From NCBI GenBank assembly GCA_038501625.1, contig JAZAYU010000013.1:62001-126000 (forward strand): 64,000 bases of DNA, read 5' to 3'. Of the stretch, positions 50,557 through 62,815 are shown piece after piece; the first letter of the stretch is position 1; each line of letters opens with the position of its first letter. The stretch is from Corbicula japonica. Lineage: Eukaryota; Mollusca; Bivalvia; Venerida; Cyrenidae. The translations under genes were made by a program, and so were the position numbers. Under the pieces are notes generated by a model that saw only the letters and a program-made list of their open reading frames with translations, ran no database searches and had not been told where the DNA came from.

Positions 50557-53084
50557 CTAAAGCTTTGGCTTCGTTTGAAACGTCTCGAAATCAGGAGGTA
50601 GTGAAGGCTTAGGAGGATCAACATCCGGTGCGTGCAGGCTGTACTGAGGCGGGGGATCTTCGTACATAGAATCCTTCCTGTCCCGCGGAACTGAAACTAT
50701 AAAGTCGACTTTTGGTGTATTTCTTATAAAAGCAATGGCACATAATACATGAGAAAGAACAAGAAAAACTCCTTCATTGGACATAAAGAATAATAAAACT
50801 GTCATATATGTCTGAATTTATACTTTAACCCTAAATCTACATTGTTTCAGAATGTGACTAGTTAAGAACAAGATCAGCACATATTGGAATGTCTACATAA
50901 ATTGTTATTTATTTGATTTAATTCTGCAAAATATTTTATTAGGCTAACAATGAATAGACAGCCTTATGAAAAGATAATATGCAACACTCTTTTTATCATT
51001 ATGTCATTTATGTAAATTATGGAAGAAACAATACGTATTCTAATATTGTAACTAGTTAACAGTGAGTGTATATATGGCCATTCGGATGGGTTTCATATAT
51101 TCTTAATTAATTTAACTCATTTTGGGCCAGCAATTCGCATTGCACTGGTATTGGCCCAGTTTAGTCTGCATATGAAGTTGATGTTTTAGTCTGATAAATA
51201 ATAAAATTGTCATAAATCAACTGAATTCACATTGGCCATGTTGTTGGGACTCGGGCACTCATATATACCTTCGGCCTACATCCTCGTGCTAATATGTCTA
51301 CCATTGGCCCAAAAACAAGACCAATATGATTTCACTTGATTAATAACATTATAGTATAATACACTGTATATAAACCCAGATATTTCCTAATGTCCTATCT
51401 TCCGAGAAAAAAAAGAGTACCTCGTTGTTGATCATCCTGCTCTGGTTTTACCTTCGCTGTTGGTCCTTTCTTGTACTTCATTACAGCAGCAACGATGCCG
51501 ATAATTATAAGAGCCAGTACTACTGCAGCACCTATTCCTATAGCGGCTTTCTGGCCAATATTCAAGCCAGAACTGTAAAATGACGTGGCATCTAAGGATG
51601 TTAACTAATTTTTCAACAAAATAATTTATTTTACTAATTTTAATGTTGAGAATGTTGACTAAAGTTGAATACTTCAATAAAATCAAACAACCTATCATAA
51701 GATTTTAAGAACAACTATTGACTAAAGCTTCGTATGTTTTATGTGATTGTGGGCTTTTTCATGCAAGATTGTCGAGTTGATGGGTGGGTTGGAGCTAATT
51801 CACCAAGATGACTTGTACTTGCTAGTTCATGTGAGAAACTGTTCTAAGAAGTAAACCACCAGTGGCTAATTGTTTTGCCACTGACCGTTCCAAGGTGGTT
51901 ACTCCTCGGGTTCTCATTTTCGTTTTCTGTGGCGTCTTTTTTAAAATTGATCGTTGTATAAACCGTGCTCTCTTTACACCTAAACGTTTTGTTTGGCTGC
52001 GTCTTCTGGGCTGAAGGTTATAAAACTGAGTTTGGAAACCAGTCTCAAAACTCAAGGATCTGATTGGCTGAAATGGCGACTGGTCGCCTTTTCAGCCAAT
52101 CAGATGCTTGAGATTTGAGACTGGTTTCCATGCTCAGTTTTATAACCTTGGGCACTGGTTGTGGCCATTCCTGATAAGCATATTCGACTATTTTTGAAAG
52201 CACTCAAAGAGTTATTACTGAATGCCTACCTAAGGGCATGTAACCATCAAAGTGCTATAAAGGCCATTTGCTTACCAGCAGCGAGTGTTGCTGTCACAGC
52301 AGTAGTCCCCACCGCTGCAGATTACTCGACCCTTGGAAGAGATACATTCCTCGCTGTGAACACACCTTCCTAAATAACATCTATTAAATCATATTACACA
52401 GAATGTTTGCTTCAAAACCTTAAACAGTTTCTTTATTTATTTAATGATTTATGGCGGTAATTCCTATTACAACTGTATTTAAGAAAATATCCTTAGAAGT
52501 TAAATAGTGGAAGAATGTAAATAATTCATAAAGAATATATACTATTCAGAAAGCTTAATTCTATAGGTTAGAGTATAAAATTCGACTATGCAATGTGCTT
52601 GGATCCTGTTATTCTAAATAGACTACAGATATTTCTCGACATCAATTTAATGCTATATTATTGAAAGTACCACTAAGTCAATGTAAGGCGCGTCTGTCAT
52701 CGTTACTGTTACATTGTCCAGATACATGGATAAAGTTCTTCGTAATTTGAAACTTTTTATTTTATATATAAAAAAGATAGCTTAGTCACTCCAAGGCGCG
52801 TCTGTCATCATTACTATTACATTACCCAGATACATGAATAAAGTTCTTCGTATTTTGAAACTTTCTAATTTTATTTTTTAAAAGATAGCTTATTATGAAA
52901 ATGCGTTTAGTTCCGCTTTACACAGACTCGATTCGAAATCAAATGGTAAACCTTGTGAGGGGGCTGGGGAGACTAATTTTCTTAATGTGGCTATCTGTGA
53001 TATGCATTTTTCACGTTTGTAATATATTTATAACTTACCGAAATAAATGACAGCAAAAACCACAATCCAATAAGTTGTCACCAT
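50557..53084 (-). CDS. Gene D: Shisa/CYYR1-like type I membrane protein with PPPQY tail (4 exons, 141 aa)
   Basis: Exons: 53039-53084, 52276-52369, 51421-51572, 50557-50690; GT-AG (exon 1 donor G|GTAAGTTA), phases 1, 2, 1; 426 coding bases. Short signal peptide MVTTYWIVVFAVIYFG. Ectodomain about 17-47 with seven Cys: RCVHSEEC, then C-x5-CC-x5-CC, last codon split by intron 2. Transmembrane helix about 55-77 (AIGIGAAVVLALIIIGIVAA), then KYKKGPTAKVK. Short tail with Asp/Pro character: MYEDPPPQY holds a PPxY at 111-114, followed by PPKPSLPPDFE and a C-terminal KPKL. Smallest and most compact member of the array (2.5 kb). Its ectodomain resembles B and E (x5 spacing) more than A and C (x6). Confidence 0.86.
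51840..52195 (+). repeat. Retroelement 3' tail fragment (copy 6), split by a palindromic MITE
   Basis: CACTGACCGTTCCAAGG, CTCGGGTTCTCATTTTCG and GGCTGCGTCTTCTG, then after the MITE TGTGGCCATTCCTGATAAGC. The two halves join to match 25280-25470 in complement. It lies in intron 2 of gene D. Confidence 0.8.
52006..52157. mobile_element. Palindromic MITE, copy 1 (152 bp)
   Basis: Arms about 70 bp: GGTTATAAAACTGAG, GGAAACCAGTCTCAAA and CTGATTGGCTGAAA, each with its complement on the other side around GGCGACTGGTCGCC. Inserted in a retroelement tail; no target duplication resolved. Confidence 0.85.
52953..53025 (+). repeat. Retroelement 3' tail fragment (copy 7)
   Basis: GGGGCTGGGGAGACT, TGTGGCTATCTGTGATATGC then ATTTTTCAC; ends about 14 bp inside intron 1 of gene D. 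Confidence 0.55.
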
Positions 53085-53402
53085 TGTTTACAAATGTCTT
53101 CACTTAATGAACAATTATGTCAGAGATCAATATATCTCAAAATCAGTCATACATTGAAAACCATATAATAGAAAATGAAATCGGATCATCTGAAAACATT
53201 GAAACAAAGACAATGTACCTTTGACAGTCTGGGTCAAAATTAAAGTCATTTTAAAGTAAGACGGCAGTCCCAGAATATTGTATAACTTGCTTCCATTAAA
53301 GGCATAAATGTATTAAACCCATCTAAAATATAACACATATTCCATTCATAAAAAACAACAACAAGACAACAACATATTATCCTATTATATTTGTGTCAAG
53401 TG

Positions 53403-53554
53403 CAGGGCTGAAGGTTAAAAAGCTGAGTTTGGAAACCAGTCTCAAATCTCAAACATCTGATTGGCTGAAATGGCGACTGGTCGCCATTTCAGCCAATCAG
53501 ATGCTTGAGATTTGAGACTGGTTTCCATGCTCAGTTTTATAACCTTGGGCACTG
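53403..53554. mobile_element. Palindromic MITE, copy 2 (152 bp)
   Basis: Near-identical to 52006-52157 and in the same orientation; starts CAGGGCTGAAGG and ends CCTTGGGCACTG. Lies about 320 bp upstream of the gene D start codon, so copies 1 and 2 bracket exons 1 and 2 of gene D. Confidence 0.85.
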
Positions 53555-53599
53555 GTCACAGCATGCCATCTTATGATAACGTTGTTTACTTCAGAAAGC

Positions 53600-54600
53600 A
53601 TTATTTGTTATGCTTAAGGCGCCTCCATGACGATAAGCTCATTGGTCAAGCACATCTTTAAATTATTCAATTCCAGCTCCTCTTTTGAATGTCAGGGTAA
53701 AACTTTTAGGGTCGTTTGATCTCAAGAAAGAACTTTGAGGGCATCGAAATTCTCTTCGAAACTCTCCAGCCGCTTAATAGTGTCGTCTACCTTGGTTAAA
53801 GGACACTCGAAATAATATTATTATTATCTTGGTTCGCCTACTTCGCTCTTTAAGTAAATTGTTATGCACATCATCGTTTATGATGCAAAAAATGCTTCAC
53901 TGTTGACTTCTCTTTTGATTTGCGCTTAATATAGGACTAACAGGGCATAGGCAGTTAATTAAGATTTCAAGATCGTGGCTGCAATATTTTAATATCATTG
54001 CTTCGGTGGTTTCATTCTTTCCTTTTTCATTAATTTTGGAGATTATTCTATGCCATAGACACATTTTGTTTGGATCAACCATGGTCAGCTTCTTAAAAAT
54101 ATTCATAGGCATCATATTAACTACTAACTATATTCTTGTCACTGACATGTGTGCAGAAGCATTACCTGGCGTCGTCATTTCCTCCGTTGTGTGCGAGTAG
54201 CGAGCGCTGATCAAATATGGGCACCGAAAGGTTTCCTCTTAGTCATATGTTATGTGTACCGATGTTTTACTTGTGAAATCAAAATAAGATGAATAAAATC
54301 AATGAGTTTGAAATATTGTGATACAAATACAATTCGAATTTGAATTGTAAAGACTTTGTACTTTACGTACACAAAACTCGGCAATTAAAGCGCAAATCGT
54401 CTTATAAATATTTACAAAAAGAACTTTGCCACTTCTGGAAAAAAAACTAAAACGTTTTTTTTTCTTTTTTATATTCTATATTCACTCGCAGTACTAGATC
54501 TGTATAAACTGTATTCATGGTATGTCAGCATCAGAGTTAACGTGAACAAAAACATTGCCGATTTCACCGGAAGATGTGTTTGCGACTGAAACTGTAGCTT
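53600..54600. other. Intergenic DNA between D and E
   Basis: No supported exon. Text at 53700-53900 includes GTTAAAGGACACTCGAAATA and TTATTATTATCTTGG; nothing recognised. Confidence 0.4.
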
Positions 54601-54615
54601 CATGTAACGGAAGAC

Positions 54616-57600
54616 CTAATTGTTTTGCACATGAGATTCTTCAGTACGACCTTGTTCTTCTCCGCGTGTCATGATCTCTCTGTTTACAGTGCTTGCTTGC
54701 TCTATGCTCTTGGTGCGTGCCTCGTCTATGGCTGCGGTGCATTTCTGCTCTATAACTGCGATACATGTCTGCTCCATGGTCGCGGTACATTCCTGCTCTA
54801 TGGTCGCGGTACATTTGGCCTCAGTGTATGACGGTGGATTATTGGATGACGGAATTTCTGCCGGGATCGAGCCACAGCTTGTGCCAAATCTTTCTTCTGG
54901 TAATCTTTGAAAATTATCCACTGCTATAGAACTTTTGTCGCAAATATCCTTTGGGTCAGTAGATGGTTCGAGTTCATAGGGTGGTGGTTGTACAGGAAAT
55001 GAGGCGGGGAGTGGAGACAATTTGTAGGCGTCTAAAATATAAGGTGGCGGTAGCTCCATCGATGCTCTACACACCATTTCTACAAAGCAACATGGACTTT
55101 TAGGTTAAAGAAGATTTGTTAACATTCCTTTCTACAGTAATCAGAAAAATAATCAAATAAACCAGTGCTTATAATGGTAGAAGATGTATGAACCATTTTG
55201 ACGACGTACGTTTTGTAGCGTTAAACGCTACAAAACATACGATTTCAAAATGCTTCCCACACTCTAACTATTATAAAGTTTTAAGACGCCGTTTTACATA
55301 TTTTCTGGTAAATCTGGCTACTCGGATTCATATTTTTACATGATTACAAGAATCTACATAATTTGTGAAACAACCAACATTTCGAATTGTCATTTCTTGA
55401 AAAGCTCTAAAGATATCTCTGCTGTTAACTTGTAGATGGAACGAACTGTATAAGACCCGACTAGACGAGTGTAATAGATATTATCTTTCTGCGGAACTTT
55501 GAACATGATATTGATGCTAACAGTTTTAGTAGTTTTAAGGTTTCATACACCTTATATTAATATATTTTCGCGTTCTAGAAAAGAACTCTTTATATTGGAA
55601 ATTCGCTTAAACCAATTCTAGTCATGATATTATTCTGGTGGTAGGTATAACGGATTATGGATAATTAAACAGTCACGTGAGCGTCTTTGTTTCATAGAAA
55701 CAAACGTGGTCTTATAGGTTACTACGTATATATTTCAAGTGACTAATGCTCTTAAGGAAACATAACGGTTATAAATTTGTGAAACGTTTTGCTAATTATG
55801 TGGATATCTGTCGCATGGCGATCTAGTTATTGATGACGTAGTGTATACCTATTTCTTGAGCATGGTTGTCATTATCTATTGTTTTTCTAGGAGGGGGTTT
55901 CCTACACAGCAACACGAAGGCGATGACAATAGCAATAAACAGAACACAACCTATCACAATGGCAACGATAGCAGGTACACCCAGAGCCGCACTTGAACTA
56001 GAATAAATAGAAAAATAATAACTTAATTAATTTTAATACATAAATAAATTTATTATTTATTATAATATTAGTTTGAAATTAATTAATATTTTAATAAATA
56101 ATAGATTTTCATTCGTCTTCCCAGTTATGAATCACGTAAGCTTTGTTGTGCACTCAACAAATAACCTAATCATAAATGTAATTATCCATGTACTGAGCTA
56201 AATAAGAAATTAAGAAAAGCAAATATACTTTTGAATACCATCACCAAAATATGCTTAATAATAATAATAATAAGATAACAAAGATTTCTGACAAGGAATA
56301 GCCAGAAACAATCTGAGTAATTCTTCTCTTATCTAATATTTGCCATGAAATTTTCGAAGAATATAAACAACTTGTTCATTTGACAGGATGATTAAACTGA
56401 TTAAAATATACATAATAATTGATGTTATCTCCTTGCATATTCTTATAATGGTTGTTATTTTCATGATTTACTTTTATAAATATTTTGAAAGTGTAGCGAT
56501 CTATGCAAGACTTTGCTCGTATTTCCAAAGAAAACACGTAAGGAGTAACAATAAATAATCTCTTTTCCTTTTCACATACTAACTATTTAAATAAGTATTA
56601 CGGATTTTGATATAAATGGTAATTAAATTTGATAATGAAAATTATTATACTTTCAGTTGTTTTAAACTAAAACACTTTAATCATTTTTGTTACACTGTGG
56701 ACATTATACAACTCGCTGGCTTCTATTTAAGTATTTTTTCTAATAGACACAAACAGTATTGTAAGTAATGTTTAGATATATTTCTAACAATAATCCGTAA
56801 TATTCATACACAAGCTGTACAGTTGTAATTATATACGCCATATTAGAATTATGCACTCTTTTTCTGATAGAGTTAATTCCTTTGAATTTGGCAGGATCCT
56901 AGGACAAAACTGAAACAGTTCATTCAAGTTTAAAGCAACTTGAAATTGAAGGTATTAAAATTTATTACCATAATAATTTATATCAATTATAACAAGTTGT
57001 TCATGAAATTGAAAGTTGGCGCCGTCAAATCATGTTTAAGCTGACTAGTGTAGATGAGTATTTACCAGCATTTTCTATCGTTTTCGCAGCAGTAGAAACC
57101 ATCATCGCATGATGTGACAGCCACGCCCTCTACTTCTCGACACACATCCTCAGCTCGAGCTGCTGTAACGTAGACCATATTGAGCATTTCGGACAGATTT
57201 CGCTATCTAACTCTACATCGTCCGTACAATTTTAAAATATGTTTTATGTTCGCGTTTCCTATATCTTCATTTTGCTTTATGTTTCATACATGGAATACTT
57301 TGCTAGGCCCAAGATCATGTAACTTAAAATGAAGACCAGTCTCATAATCCAAGTTGGGCCAAGACATATATATTCATTTTTTCATATACTGATGTACGAT
57401 GTGCTTCTGATAGTTGAAATAGGTGAAATATGTTCTTGTCCTAAAGATATTTTAATTGTTTTCATATACAAATGTTATAACGATGTGTTAAGGTAAGACC
57501 TGTGTAATGAATACCTATATCCAGAAGAGTATCCAAGGGAGGTAACTATAGTTGTAAATTAGGGTAGATTTCTGTCATGCAAGAGGACCAGGGTTTAAAT

Positions 57601-60600
57601 CCCACTGGAAGCTATTTTTTTGGTAAGCCTAGAGTTTAAATAATTGGCATATTTCTTTTTTTCCAGTGTAATTCTGTCATTGAATATAAAATTCTCATGA
57701 TTTATACTAAAATAAGCAAAATAATCAAGATTAAAGGGGTTTTCGCTATCAGAATAGTGTTTATTTAAGTCATCAATTTGAAAATTTCTAAAACTGGACG
57801 GTAAACTTCTCTGAAATTTTGTTTAAATTTTGTTTAAGGTATATAGTTAAAAAAATGGTAAAGTTTGGTATATTGCACCAATCAGGATTTTGCACAATTT
57901 TCATTAATTTAGTCTCGTGAAATATAACAAGAGCCAGTCGGAAACGACTGCAAGCTCGACTATTCGAAAAGTCAGAATTATTAAGCACATTGTAACTGGG
58001 CTTCATTTAAACTGGGGAGTGATTCAGGAGTTTATGACACCTCCAACAAACACACATGAACAAAAGTTTCTTAATCCAAGTTTGGAAATCAATAAATTAC
58101 ACTTAATTTATTCTTGTAGATTTTTTTGGGTTTACACAGCCCAGTCCATAAACCCCTGATTCCACACCCATCAACCCACTATCTTTGCCCACCTATAGTG
58201 GTGTGGCGTGGTGTAGTACAGTATGGTATGCTGGTTGCTGGTGTTGTCATTGTTGGTGTTGTTGTTGGTGGTGGTAGTGTTGTTGCTGGTGGTGGTGGTG
58301 GTGTTGGTTGTTAGTGTTGTTGTTGCTGGTGGTGGTGGTGGTGTTGGTTGTTAGTGTTGTTGTTGATGTTGTTGGTGGTGGTGGTGTTGATCTTGTTGGT
58401 GGTGGTGTTGGTGTTGCTGGTGTTGTAATAGTATAGTAATAGTATAGTAATAGTAATAGTAATAGTAAAGTAATAGTAATAGTATAGTAATAGTATAGTA
58501 TAGTATAGTATAGTATAGTATAGTATAGTATAGTATAGTATAGTATAGTATAGTATAGTATAGTATAGTATAGTATAGTAGTAGTATAGTACAGTATAGT
58601 AATAGTATAGTAATAGTATAGTATAGTACAGTATAGTAATAGTATAGTAATAGTATAGTATAGCATAGTATAGCATAGTGTAGTATAGTAATAGTATAGT
58701 TATAGTATAGTAATAGTATAGCATAGTATAGTAATAGTATAGCATAGTATAGTATAGTATAGTTTAGTATAGTATAGTAATAGTATAGTAATAGTATAGT
58801 AATAGTAATAGTAATAGTATAGTATAGTATAGTATAGTATAGTATAGTATAGTATAGTATAGTATAGTATAGTATAGTAAAAGTATAGTAAAAGTATAGT
58901 AATAGTATAGTATAGTATAGTATAGTATAGTATAGCATAGCATAGCATAGCATAGCATAGCATAGTATAGTATAGTATAGTAATAATATAGTAATAGTAT
59001 AGTATAGTATAGTATAGTATAGTATAGTATAGTATAGTATAGTATAGTATAGTATAGTATAGTATAGTATAGTATAGTATAGTAGTAGTACGGTACGGTA
59101 CGGTACGGTACGGTACGGTACGGTACGGTACGGTACGGTATGGTATGGTATGGTATGGTATGGTAATTTAGTATAGTATAGTATAGTCTATGCCCCCACC
59201 CACCCCACAATTACTCAACACTTTCAACCAAAGTATGTTAAGTACATCTGTTTTAAACATTTTCTATAGCATTACATATGAAAAACACTAACATTGAACC
59301 TTTAACAATTATTTATAAGTCTTAATTCTAATTTCAAGTGAAAAGGGCAAAAATCAAATATAAAAAAGCAAGGATGAGTTATGGGCCTTTGAAAATAAAC
59401 CTGATGTAAGATAAAATAAAGGTATACAAAGTTTTAAACCTTAATTTTTAAGTCTAAGGGCAGTAATTTGAAAAAAATCAAAGAGTTATGGTTCTTGGCA
59501 TACATAGTCAGGGTCATGATGATGAATAAGTTTCAAAGCTATAGTACAAGAAGTATGAAAGTAACTAGCTTGCACGCAAACTTTAACCTGAAATTCTAAG
59601 TCAAAAAAGGGGCATAATTTGATTAAAAATGAAAGAAAGAGTTATGGTTCTTGGCATACATAGTCAGGGTCATGATGGTAAACAAGTGTCTTGAGTTTCA
59701 AAGCTATAGTACGAGAAGTATGAAAGTAACTATCTTGCACACAAACTTTAACCTGAAATTCTAAGTCGAAAAAGGGCCATAATTTGATTAAAAATGAAAG
59801 AAAGAGTTATGGTTATTGGCACACATAGTCAGGGTCATGATGGTAAACAAGTGTCTTAAGTTTCAAAGCTATAGTACAAGAAGTATTTAAGTAACTACCT
59901 TGCACACAAACTTTAACCTGAAATTCTCAGTCGAAAAAGGGCCATCATTTGTACAAGATGAAAATTAGAGTTATGGTTCTTGGCAGACAAACTTGAATTA
60001 TGATGATGAAGAAGTGTTAAAAGTTTCAAAGCTATAGTATGAGTAGTATGAAAGTTATGGATTTGTACAGTAGCTTGCACGCAAACTTTAACCTGAAATT
60101 CTAAGTCGAAAAAGGGGCATAATTTGATAAAAATGAAAGTTAGAGTTATGGTTCTTGGCATACACACTTGGGATATGATGATTAACAAGCGTTGAAAGTT
60201 TCAAAGCTGTAGTATAAGTAGTATTGAAGATATGAGTTTGTACAGTAGCTTGCACGCAAACTTTAACCTGAAATTCTAAGTCGAAAAAGGGCCATAGTTT
60301 GATCAAAATGAAAGTTAGAGTTATGGTTCTTGGCATACACACACGGGACATGATGATGAATAACTGTGCCAAGTTTTAAAGCTGTAGTATAGGTAGTATT
60401 GAAGTTATGAGTTTGTACAGTAGCTTGCACGCAAACTTTAACCTGAAATTTTAAGTAAAAAAAGGGCCATAATTTGATCAAAATAAAAGTTAGAGTTATG
60501 GTTCTTGGCAAACACACTCGGGACATGATGATGAACAAGTGTGCCAAGTTTAAAAGCTGTAGCTATAGTAGTTTTTAAGATATAGGTAGGTTGCAGGTAA

Positions 60601-61457
60601 ACTTTAACCAAAGCGGGACGCCGACGCCGACGGCGACGGCGACGCCCAAGTGAGTACAATAGCTCGACATATTCTTCGAATAGTCGAGCTAAAAAATGCA
60701 TTTTTAAAAATTTATTTGGTCAAAATATGTCCTTTTAAGATAAATTCTGTATTTATATATTATATCTTAAATTGGTTTAGTAAAATATAACATATTTTGG
60801 ATAAACTGTAAAAAAAATTAAGGTTGAATTTATCAATAACAAAAAATTGTGTCACCGATTAAAGAATTTGGATACTTTCACGTTTTTTCTCACTTTTTTA
60901 AATAAAAAAAGCTAAAAATCTCAAAAACTACACGGTGAAAATCATTAAAATTTTGCATACAAGTCAGTGGTATGAAGCAGTTGATGAAAATATAATCAGA
61001 TGTTGGATTCTTAATAGTGCCTATTACACAGGTCTTACCTTAATGTATGCACAGATTGACTTCCGGTTAAATATTCTCGAGACACCAACATATTGTCTAC
61101 AACCGTGTGTATATGTCATTTAGGGACGTTTTCTGAGGTGGATATTTCCTTATGTGTGATACATAGCAACTTAAGAAAACGGACTTCGAACATTAAATAC
61201 AAACCACGGTGCTTGTGGTCGGGGTTCAAACAAGTAAATGCCGTGTTATTGTTTGAAATCATTGAAAGTTTCTCGTTAACTGGTCGAGTAAAGTTTAATA
61301 AAATAATAAAAAGTAAAAAAAAATCAAAATAAATGATTTATTTATTATTTTATGCTTAAAAGTACACCTTAAAGTCAGTTTAAAATAATATTGAAGTAAA
61401 TATAATTATACCCTTTACATGTAAAACGATCCAAGTGATTACAAGTAACGTCTCCAT
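54616..61457 (-). CDS. Gene E: Shisa/CYYR1-like type I membrane protein with multi-PPxY and repeat-bearing tail (4 exons, 251 aa)
   Basis: Exons: 61412-61457, 57066-57162, 55849-55997, 54616-55079; GT-AG, phases 1, 2, 1; 756 coding bases. Signal peptide METLLVITWIVLHVKA. Ectodomain about 17-48 with six Cys: DVC, then C-x5-CC-x5-CC, last codon split. Transmembrane helix about 51-78 (VPAIVAIVIGCVLFIAIVIA), then CRKPPPRK. Longest tail of the array (about 170 residues): PPPY at 108-111, PPPY at 129-132, PPSY at 179-182. Then short tandem repeats with consensus close to C-T-A-x-I/M-E-Q-x (about 187-230), and an acidic end. Acceptor of exon 2 is a NAGNAG (CAGCAG), so one Ala may be optional. Intron 1 contains a 2.8 kb Helitron-like element. 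Confidence 0.85.
55204..55246. repeat. Short perfect hairpin in intron 3 of gene E
   Basis: GTTTTGTAGCGTT meets AACGCTACAAAAC, arms about 17 bp with one mismatch; could be the core of a tiny MITE or a structured RNA element. Confidence 0.6.
56020..57060. other. Intron 2 of gene E
   Basis: Very AT-rich intronic DNA with AATAATAATAATAATAA near 56255; nothing else recognised. Confidence 0.4.
58230..58430. repeat. GTT/GGT trinucleotide-rich tract
   Basis: Irregular TGTTG/GGTGGT repeats, including a duplicated 50 bp block (GGTGTTGGTTGTTAGTGTTG at about 58301 and 58341). Confidence 0.9.
58420..59185. repeat. (TATAG)n pentanucleotide array with variant blocks
   Basis: About 760 bp mostly TATAG, interspersed with TAATAG. 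It contains a CATAG block near 58930-58965, then a homogeneous (GGTAC)-type block of about 13 units at about 59088-59140, then about five TATGG units. Long Tyr/Leu/Ile open frames here are artefacts. Confidence 0.97.
59330..60600. repeat. Tandem array of about 163-177 bp units (about 7 copies)
   Basis: Recurring: GTTTCAAAGCTATAGTA, AGCTTGCACGCAAACTTTAACC, TGAAATTCTAAGTC, AAAAAGGGGCATAATTTG, GTTAGAGTTATGGTTCTTGG. Early units are shorter (period about 164) and later ones about 175 because of an added TTATGAGTTTGTACAGT segment. Four minus-strand open frames (59913-60701) are the same unit read repeatedly. Confidence 0.93.
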
Positions 61458-61459
61458 TT

Positions 61460-62400
61460 TGACTATGAAAAGTGTCTTTGTTAAATGAAAACTGATCAAT
61501 ATTATACGACGTGTCTTTGTTTTAGTTTAACTTAAATTAATTCTTTGCACACCTGATCGGTTCATGCTTTAAAATTATCGTCCGTATATTTACATTTTAT
61601 TAATTGTAAATATAGTCAGAAAAAAACATGACACTTTATGATTTTGAATAACTATAAGATAAAAGAGAGAACATTTATTTTCGAACCCTCCCTTAAAATT
61701 AACAGCCAAAACATGTATTTCAAAAGTTCAAAACATTCAATTTCCATTTTATAAAGCTCGTCATTCCGATTCCTTGAAAATTGTAAAATATGTAGTGTCA
61801 TCATCAAGATTTCTTTTGGAGGATATGATATATGACGATGGTGAACAATATCAGTGGAACGTGTTCCAATAATACATAAAAACCCCATTACGAACCCTTT
61901 AACTCTGTTTGAAATTATTTTCTGAAAACGTTGATCCGCTTTAAAAAATCACCGAATGATTTGTTTTCGGGAAAAGCAATCATAATTATACAATGAGTTT
62001 CAAGTTACCTCGTAATCTGTCGAATATGAGTGAAACAAGTTAGTGTTTTATTGATCATCATGTTTTTAAAAATGAAATCAGAAATACGATTGCTGAATGC
62101 CTGTTTGTTCAGTCATGTCACATCTGTAACAAGAAAATAATGCAAAGGTCATGGCAGCACCATTTGACAGTTCATGTGTCCGTTCATGAATGTATCTCTC
62201 AAAGAACATTTTCCATTAGATTACAGGGATTCACCTCAGACTTACAATATTATAACTCCAGCCTTGGTAATGTAATTTTCCCGTTGATGACACCCACTTT
62301 TGTACTAGAAATGAGAACATTTTAGTATCTTTCCAACAACATCCGATCATGATTTAAAATGGTAACACTTCAAGAAAATTGTTATTGTAGAAGACAAGTT
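61460..62400. other. Upstream region of gene E
   Basis: No supported exon of a further gene. A minus-strand segment near 62240-62310 has acceptor-like and donor-like ends (TTCTCATTTCTAG, GTAAGTCTG) around 59 bases, without family features. Confidence 0.4.
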
Positions 62401-62403
62401 TCA

Positions 62404-62648
62404 ACTATCATTTGAAATTCATAGAAGCGCTACTTGTGCAGTGTGGCGCCGTAAAATGTCTCCCCGTACATTTAGTCAGTACTTTTATCAGTAAAAAAAA
62501 CAGTTGCCGATGTCATCCAGTGATGGTTACTTAAAGCAGGGCTATCCGATCAATCTTTTTGGGATTGTCCCGGCAAGCTCAGTTGGTTGCATCGACGGAA
62601 TTGCAGGACGGTGCGGGTTAGCTACCAGCTAGAGGCACTATCATTTTA
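62404..62648 (+). repeat. Dispersed tRNA-derived SINE copy
   Basis: Same unit as 5676-6391 in circular order: tail text first (ATTCATAGAAGCGCTACTTG), then GTACATTTAGTCAGTAC and a head GTCCCGGCAAGCTCAGTTGG with decayed A box and a shortened B-box region (GGTGCGGGTTAGC). Confidence 0.75.
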
Positions 62649-62815
62649 ACCAGCTATAACGGGATCGTCATGAGAGTCTTTTTAGCACTATTAGGTTATG
62701 TAACCTTGACCATTTTACTTTTAGAGGCCTTAAAGTCAAATGAGATCATTCTCATTTCAAGGTTTTCCCACGTTCAATTTCGATGACTTGTCGGGTTATG
62801 GTCCAGAAATGCTTT

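Larger units (their letters stand above)
57926..60692 (+). mobile_element. Pearl-type Helitron-like non-autonomous element 3
   Basis: 5' part has hairpin CAGTCG-GAAA-CGACTG followed by GCTCGACTATTCGAA. The 3' end has the matching AGCTCGAC..ATTCTTCGAAT..GTCGAGCT hairpin ending in CTAA at 60689-60692, a CTRR-type terminus. The interior holds microsatellites, a tandem array of about 163-177 bp units and a GACGCCGACGGCGACGGC tract just before the 3' hairpin. Same plan as element 1. Located in intron 1 of gene E. Confidence 0.75.

Noticed and set aside
54625..54910. Plus-strand open frames rich in Cys, Leu and Tyr
   Set aside because: Antisense shadow of the repeat-bearing exon 4 of gene E.
58247..59210. 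Several overlapping open frames up to 200 codons rich in Tyr, Leu and Ile
   Set aside because: Produced by the TATAG array, whose reverse strand lacks stops in several frames.
59913..60701. Four minus-strand open frames with repeated PRTITLTF motifs
   Set aside because: Same tandem unit translated repeatedly; no start context or splice structure.
62240..62310. 59 bp minus-strand segment with acceptor- and donor-like ends
   Set aside because: Too short and without family features or neighbouring exons in compatible phase.
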